A stretch of DNA of 43,894 bases from Peptococcaceae bacterium CEB3 (GTDB taxonomy: Bacteria > Bacillota > Desulfitobacteriia > Desulfitobacteriales > Desulfitobacteriaceae): the NCBI GenBank assembly GCA_001029295.1, contig LDXJ01000034.1, positions 1 through 43,894 on the forward strand. Direction: 5' to 3'. Position 1 is the first letter of the stretch, and every line of letters starts with the position of its first letter. Shown here in pieces: positions 39,428-43,894 of this stretch. The notes beneath the pieces are model-generated. The model was given only the letters and a program-made list of their open reading frames with translations, searched no databases and was not told the origin of the DNA. Made by a program: the position numbers and the translations under genes.

Positions 39428-40505
39428 GAACAAGACCGTGGTGATCACGGGCGGAACGGGATCTTTGGGCAAGGTGTTGACTGAGCGCCTTTTGAATCAA
39501 ACGGCCGGAAGGCCGAAAAAGATCATCATATTTTCTCGGGATGAGGCCAAACAGCAGGCTCTGCGTACCGCCTATCGGGAGAGGGGCGGGGAGCGGGAGC
39601 AAACGGCCCGGGGGTCGGAGCTTATGGATAAGAGACCGGAACCTCAGCTTGAATTTTGTATCGGCGACGTACGGGATTACCATGCGGTCTGTTCCGTGCT
39701 TGCCAAAGCTGACATTGTAGTTAATGCAGCCGCTCTCAAGCAGGTCCCCTCTTGCGAGTATTTTCCTTTCGAAGCGGTTCAGACCAATATTATAGGAGCG
39801 GAAAATATTATTCGGGCTATTCGTGAGAATGATCTCAAAGTGGAGACAGTTGTCGGGGTATCCACAGATAAGGCCTGTAAGCCGGTCAACGCCATGGGGA
39901 TTTCCAAGGCTATGCAGGAGCGCATTTTCATGGCCGCCAACCTCGTCTTGCCCGCAACCCGTTTCGTCTGTGTGCGTTACGGCAATGTTTTAGCTTCCCG
40001 GGGATCGGTCATTCCCCTTTTTCACGCCCAGATCAGCCGCGGCGGTCCCGTAACCCTGACAACTCCGGAAATGACCCGTTTTTTGCTCCCTCTGACGAGC
40101 GCTGTAGATACTATCGAGGCAGTCATTGCCCAAGGCAGGCGGGGTGAGATTTTTGTGCCCGTGATTCCCTCCGCCCGCATTGCCGATGTGGCCCAGGCTC
40201 TCATCGGCGATAAGGGGATAAGTGTCGCAGTGACGGGCATTCGCCCCGGGGAAAAGATCCATGAGATTTTGGTTTCCGAGGAGGAGGCGTCGAGGACCTA
40301 TCAACGGGGAGATTACTATGCGATTACCCCCATGCTGCCGGAACTGGGGACTGAGGAACTGGGGTCACCGGCGCTGGGCAAAGAGTATAGTTCGAAAGAC
40401 TATTTGATGACTCCGGAGGAGACAAGAGAGCTTTTGCGGAAACACGGGCTGCTCGGGCCGCCGACAAGTATTAATCCGGGGCAGGAGAGTGAGATGCTGA
40501 GATGA
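39414..40505 (+). CDS. capE: UDP-GlcNAc 4,6-dehydratase/5-epimerase, CapE/FnlA type
   Basis: The 363-residue inverting SDR has TVVITGGTGSLGKVL, the Asp of CIGDVRDYHAV, AAALKQVPSCEYFPFEAVQTN, VSTDKACKPVNAMGISKAMQE and VRYGNVLASRGSVIP. The Met replacing the usual Tyr (MGISK) is the mark of the inverting 4,6-dehydratases such as PseB and CapE. It converts UDP-GlcNAc to a UDP-4-keto-L-arabino/talo-type sugar. It overlaps its neighbours at both ends (14 nt and 4 nt). The RmlD-like and WecB genes complete a three-step route. Confidence 0.86.
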   Translation: MKVFENKTVVITGGTGSLGKVLTERLLNQTAGRPKKIIIFSRDEAKQQALRTAYRERGGEREQTARGSELMDKRPEPQLEFCIGDVRDYHAVCSVLAKADIVVNAAALKQVPSCEYFPFEAVQTNIIGAENIIRAIRENDLKVETVVGVSTDKACKPVNAMGISKAMQERIFMAANLVLPATRFVCVRYGNVLASRGSVIPLFHAQISRGGPVTLTTPEMTRFLLPLTSAVDTIEAVIAQGRRGEIFVPVIPSARIADVAQALIGDKGISVAVTGIRPGEKIHEILVSEEEASRTYQRGDYYAITPMLPELGTEELGSPALGKEYSSKDYLMTPEETRELLRKHGLLGPPTSINPGQESEMLR

Positions 40506-41587
40506 AAGTGCTTACTGTGTTCGGGACCCGGCCCGAAATCATTCGCCTGAGCCGGGTTATTCCCTCGCTGGATGGATTGTGCCGGCATGTCCTGGTGCAT
40601 ACGGGACAGAATTTTGAGGAGGGATTGAGCGCGATCTTTTTTGAGGAACTGGGCTTGCGCGCGCCCGATTACGCTTTAAAAGGTCAGTCAGACAGCCCCA
40701 TGGGCCAGGTGGGCCGGATATTGTCCGGAGTTGAAAAGATCTTGCAAACCGAGCAACCCGATCGTGTGCTCATTCTGGGGGATACAAACAGTGCCTTGGC
40801 GGCCATTGCCGCCAAGCGCCAGGGGATTCCGGTCTATCACATGGAGGCAGGTAACCGCTGTTTTGACGACAGGGTGCCCGAAGAAGTGAATCGCCGGCTG
40901 GTGGACCACTCCAGCGATATCCTTTTGCCCTACACCGAGCGCAGCCGGGCTAACCTTTTGCGGGAAGGGATCGAAGGGCAGCGGATTTTTGTGACAGGCA
41001 ATCCGATTTTGGAAGTTTTGACTCATTACGCGGAGGGGATCCGGCAGAGCCGGGTGTTGGAACGATTGGGGCTGAGCTCGGGCGGGTATATGCTTGTCAC
41101 TTTGCACAGGGCGGAAAATGTGGATGACCCGGTGCGGTTAGCCCGTTACCTGGCGGCTTTCCAACAAGTGTACGATAAGTTTAAACTGCCGCTTGTTTGC
41201 AGCCTGCATCCCCACACCCGTTCTCAACTGGCACGGCAAAACAGGACCCTTGGCGGCGGTGTAATCGTTTTAGAGCCGCTCGGGCTTTTCGATTTTGTCC
41301 ATTTGGAGAAGAACGCGCGCTGCGTGCTGAGCGACAGCGGCACGGTGCAGGAAGAGTGCAGCATTTTCCGCATTCCCAATGTCACCTTGCGTGATGTGAC
41401 AGAACGACCGGAGACCGTCGAAGTGGGGAGCAACCTGATCGCCGGGAGTATGCCCTCCTCGATCGTTCGGGCAGTAGAGACCGTGCTCAGCGGGGAATGT
41501 ACCTGGCAGCCGCCGCCCGAGTACCTGGTTCCCGAAGTGAGCGGAAAAGTTATCCGCATATTACTCGGCTGCCACGGGTATCTATGA
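40502..41587 (+). CDS. wecB: UDP-N-acetylglucosamine 2-epimerase, WecB/CapG/FnlC type
   Basis: The 361-residue GT-B-like epimerase has VFGTRPEIIRLSRVI, VHTGQNFEEGLS, ILGDTNSALAAIAAKRQGIPVYHMEAGNR, PEEVNRRLVDHSS, LVTLHRAENVD and LSDSGTVQEECSIF. These are the standard WecB motifs. It starts by ATGA overlap with the CapE-like gene, so its job is probably the final C2 epimerisation to UDP-L-QuiNAc or UDP-L-FucNAc rather than general UDP-ManNAc supply. The C-terminus is near full length. Confidence 0.9.
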   Translation: MKVLTVFGTRPEIIRLSRVIPSLDGLCRHVLVHTGQNFEEGLSAIFFEELGLRAPDYALKGQSDSPMGQVGRILSGVEKILQTEQPDRVLILGDTNSALAAIAAKRQGIPVYHMEAGNRCFDDRVPEEVNRRLVDHSSDILLPYTERSRANLLREGIEGQRIFVTGNPILEVLTHYAEGIRQSRVLERLGLSSGGYMLVTLHRAENVDDPVRLARYLAAFQQVYDKFKLPLVCSLHPHTRSQLARQNRTLGGGVIVLEPLGLFDFVHLEKNARCVLSDSGTVQEECSIFRIPNVTLRDVTERPETVEVGSNLIAGSMPSSIVRAVETVLSGECTWQPPPEYLVPEVSGKVIRILLGCHGYL

Positions 41588-41853
41588 CCTGTCTGTCTGT
41601 GCCCCTCTCTCAGCCGGGAGACTCCGGGTGATTTCCGGCGTTCAGGGTCTGATCTCTCGGATACGGACGCGGTAGTCGCCGGGGTGTTTCTCAGCGTACG
41701 CCACAGGTGTTCAACAGTTCAGTACTTGTACGCCGCAGCCGTTCGCTTCACCGCTGGCACCAAGACTTAGGCCATAGAAGCCGGGATGTTGAGATTGTCC
41801 ACTGGGGCACCGGGGTCCAGTTGATTACAGCGTGAATATGGAGGAAAAAAGGT
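41588..41853. other. Gene-free stretch after the wecB-like gene
   Basis: I see no gene, clear terminator or repeat. It probably holds the 3' end of the operon and the promoter of the next glycosyltransferase gene. Confidence 0.3.
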
Positions 41854-42651
41854 ATGTTGCACAAGATTTCCCTCGTCATTACGACTTTTCAAAGGGTTAA
41901 CCTGTTAAAGTGGGGGCTGTATTCGTTGTCGCGCCAGGATATTCCTTGGGAGTATGAGACTCTAGTTATAAACGATGGGGTTGAGGATGAATCGGAAGAA
42001 GTATGTAAGCAATATGAAAGCAAACTGCATTTGAAATATATTTTTTCGGGGCAAAGGAATCTGTCTGGTCAGCCGGTCTGGCGGGTGCCGGGTTTCGCCA
42101 TTAACATTGGAGTCAAGCGCGCTTCCGGTGATATTTTGATCTTGTCCTGCGCGGAGATGCTGCATCTTAATGATACCGTCGCGCGCCTAGCCATGTTGGT
42201 GCTGGATGATCCCAAATCCTTGGGCATTCCTATAGGCAAGGACGACCGGGACGGTGTCTTTCTGAATATGATCGAGCGGACACATGGTGTTTTTGATCTG
42301 AATACACTCAACCGCTGCGCGGACTTGGATACGCGAATGCCTTTTTTGATGGCGCTTCAACGTGCTCAGTTCGAGGCTATCGGGGGTTATGACGAGGATT
42401 TTATAGGTGTAGCTTATGATGACCGGGACTTTGTCGACAGGCTGCTCAGAAACGGGTGTGTTCACCAAAAGACCGATGCCTTGGCCCTTCACCTGTACCA
42501 TCCACGGGCCGACGGCTATTACGACAAAGGAGGGCCTCAGGCTTGGGATTACAATAAGAACCTGTTCTTTTCCCGCAGGGGCAGCATCGTTCGCAATCAA
42601 GGGAGAGAATGGGGCCGCTTGGACGAAGAAAACCCCGTGGTGGAGCAGTGA
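41854..42651 (+). CDS. GT2-family glycosyltransferase with galactosyltransferase-like C-terminus
   Basis: The 265-residue protein has ISLVITTFQRVNLLKWGLYS and VINDGVEDESEEV at the N-terminus. The C-terminal Glyco_transf_7-like part reads FEAIGGYDEDFIGVAYDDRDFVDRLLRNG. The middle metal site is unusual: LILSCAEMLHL stands where a DxD is expected, so the catalytic aspartates may come from the C-terminal YDDRDF. GGAGG precedes the ATG. A strong terminator follows, separating it from the collagen-like gene pair. Confidence 0.85.
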   Translation: MLHKISLVITTFQRVNLLKWGLYSLSRQDIPWEYETLVINDGVEDESEEVCKQYESKLHLKYIFSGQRNLSGQPVWRVPGFAINIGVKRASGDILILSCAEMLHLNDTVARLAMLVLDDPKSLGIPIGKDDRDGVFLNMIERTHGVFDLNTLNRCADLDTRMPFLMALQRAQFEAIGGYDEDFIGVAYDDRDFVDRLLRNGCVHQKTDALALHLYHPRADGYYDKGGPQAWDYNKNLFFSRRGSIVRNQGREWGRLDEENPVVEQ

Positions 42652-42660
42652 CAAAAAGAG

Positions 42661-42697
42661 GGCCTGTACACTGACCTTTTGTGTACAGGCCGATTTT
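42661..42697 (+). terminator. Intrinsic terminator after the GT2 gene
   Basis: GGCCTGTACAC (42661-42671) and GTGTACAGGCC (42681-42691) form a perfect 11-bp stem with a 9-nt loop, followed by GATTTTAT. A third copy GTGTACAGGCC at 42721-42731 could compete for the left arm. Confidence 0.75.
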
Positions 42698-42774
42698 ATA
42701 AGTAACATCAGTAACATTCTGTGTACAGGCCCCGTAGAATGTACTACCGCAGCTTGAGAGGGGGGATAAGAAAA

Positions 42775-43137
42775 ATGGTATCTTTAGGATTGACGACCGG
42801 TATGATAGACAATTCAGCGGTTGCCGGGGTCAGGCCCACCTCGACTCTAGTGGTGAGGATCGCAAACGACGGGGCTTCAACTTCCGCCGTTCAGGTCAAC
42901 GGGTATTACCAAAGCGGCGCGGGGAAAGTGCAGTATGTCGCCGAGCTTCTCACTTTAGGTGCGGGAAGCGTTGTGAGGCGCGATTATTACGCCCAGTTTG
43001 ACGGATTCGAGTTCCAGTTTTTGTTGACCTCTCCCACGCTTGAGCCCTCCGTCTGGGGGAAGGATGCCCAGGGGAACCTCGTTACAGCCCACAGGCTTGT
43101 GACCAAAGAGGTAGCCGTTTTCGGGGGAGACGGGTGA
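42775..43137 (+). CDS. Short beta-domain protein, paralogue of the collagen-like protein head
   Basis: The 120-residue protein has the head domain [66 protein letters not shown] and [18 protein letters not shown]. The same domain begins the next gene, where it is followed by the collagen-like tail; here the tail is absent and a short Gly-rich end (VFGGDG) takes its place. It resembles DUF6385-type spore-surface domains in its VGNNG/beta pattern. GAGAGGGGGG is 10 nt before the ATG. Likely a tandem duplication. Confidence 0.68.
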   Translation: MVSLGLTTGMIDNSAVAGVRPTSTLVVRIANDGASTSAVQVNGYYQSGAGKVQYVAELLTLGAGSVVRRDYYAQFDGFEFQFLLTSPTLEPSVWGKDAQGNLVTAHRLVTKEVAVFGGDG

Positions 43138-43204
43138 GCCGGGTGAGCCGGTTTACCAATCAGAGTATCGGGCTATCCCCCGATTTGATCATGGAGGTGG
43201 AGGA

Positions 43205-43894
<690 letters not shown>

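Overview
The window looks like chromosomal DNA of a spore-forming, probably strictly anaerobic Firmicute of the Clostridia (Desulfotomaculum/Peptococcaceae-like). This is an inference from CotF-type coat proteins, a CgeB-family spore maturation glycosyltransferase, a collagen-like (Gly-Ala-Thr)n protein, sporulation-type promoter motifs, strong Gram-positive Shine-Dalgarno sequences and two Fe-S-type U32 proteins. The backbone is GC-rich, while the first 7.8 kb is visibly more AT-rich and mobile in character.

Positions 1-7850 are an accessory island. It holds a frameshifted IS66 transposase running off the left edge, a 5'-truncated OmpR-type response regulator with an intact histidine kinase, a complete IS3 transposase gene pair with an A7 slippery site, a zinc-ribbon gene fragment left beside that IS, and small cargo genes (DUF5658 membrane protein, XRE regulator, DUF6504 protein with a LexA-like palindrome, a 56-aa protein). 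It ends in a tyrosine recombinase with an XRE-type HTH embedded in it, followed by three GTTGCAAC sites and a tRNA-Thr(CGT) gene whose 3' end faces the island.

Positions 7850-16900 are mixed backbone. They include an amidohydrolase, a four-gene CotF-type coat operon behind a sigma-G-like promoter, DUF2225 and AhpD-like genes, a 25-bp tandem array, two tandem promoter-to-terminator units that look like about 70-nt small RNAs, a YjcQ-like winged-helix protein, a small membrane protein, and a UbiV-like/UbiU-like pair of U32 proteins.

Positions 16900-43894 form a large spore-surface glycosylation locus (interpretation). Structural candidates are two DUF6385-type beta proteins, a beta-propeller/coiled-coil protein, a seven-bladed YVTN propeller, and two tandem paralogues near the right edge, the second carrying a collagen-like tail that runs out of the window. 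Eleven glycosyltransferases surround them: one double-domain enzyme, three GT2-TPR proteins, CgeB, four GT4 enzymes and two further GT2 enzymes. Nucleotide-sugar genes are a LegB-type 4,6-dehydratase, a sugar-1-phosphate nucleotidyltransferase, and a CapE/RmlD-like/WecB trio that matches the UDP-L-QuiNAc or UDP-L-FucNAc route. A plausible model is that these enzymes build and attach rare-sugar glycans to threonines of the collagen-like and beta proteins on the spore surface.

The most unusual item is a 79-codon reading frame at 28289-28525 (minus strand). It is translationally coupled on both sides, resembles DUF1858, and is interrupted by one in-frame UGA exactly where the second cysteine of the family CxxC motif should be. 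It is a selenoprotein candidate or a very precise nonsense mutation.
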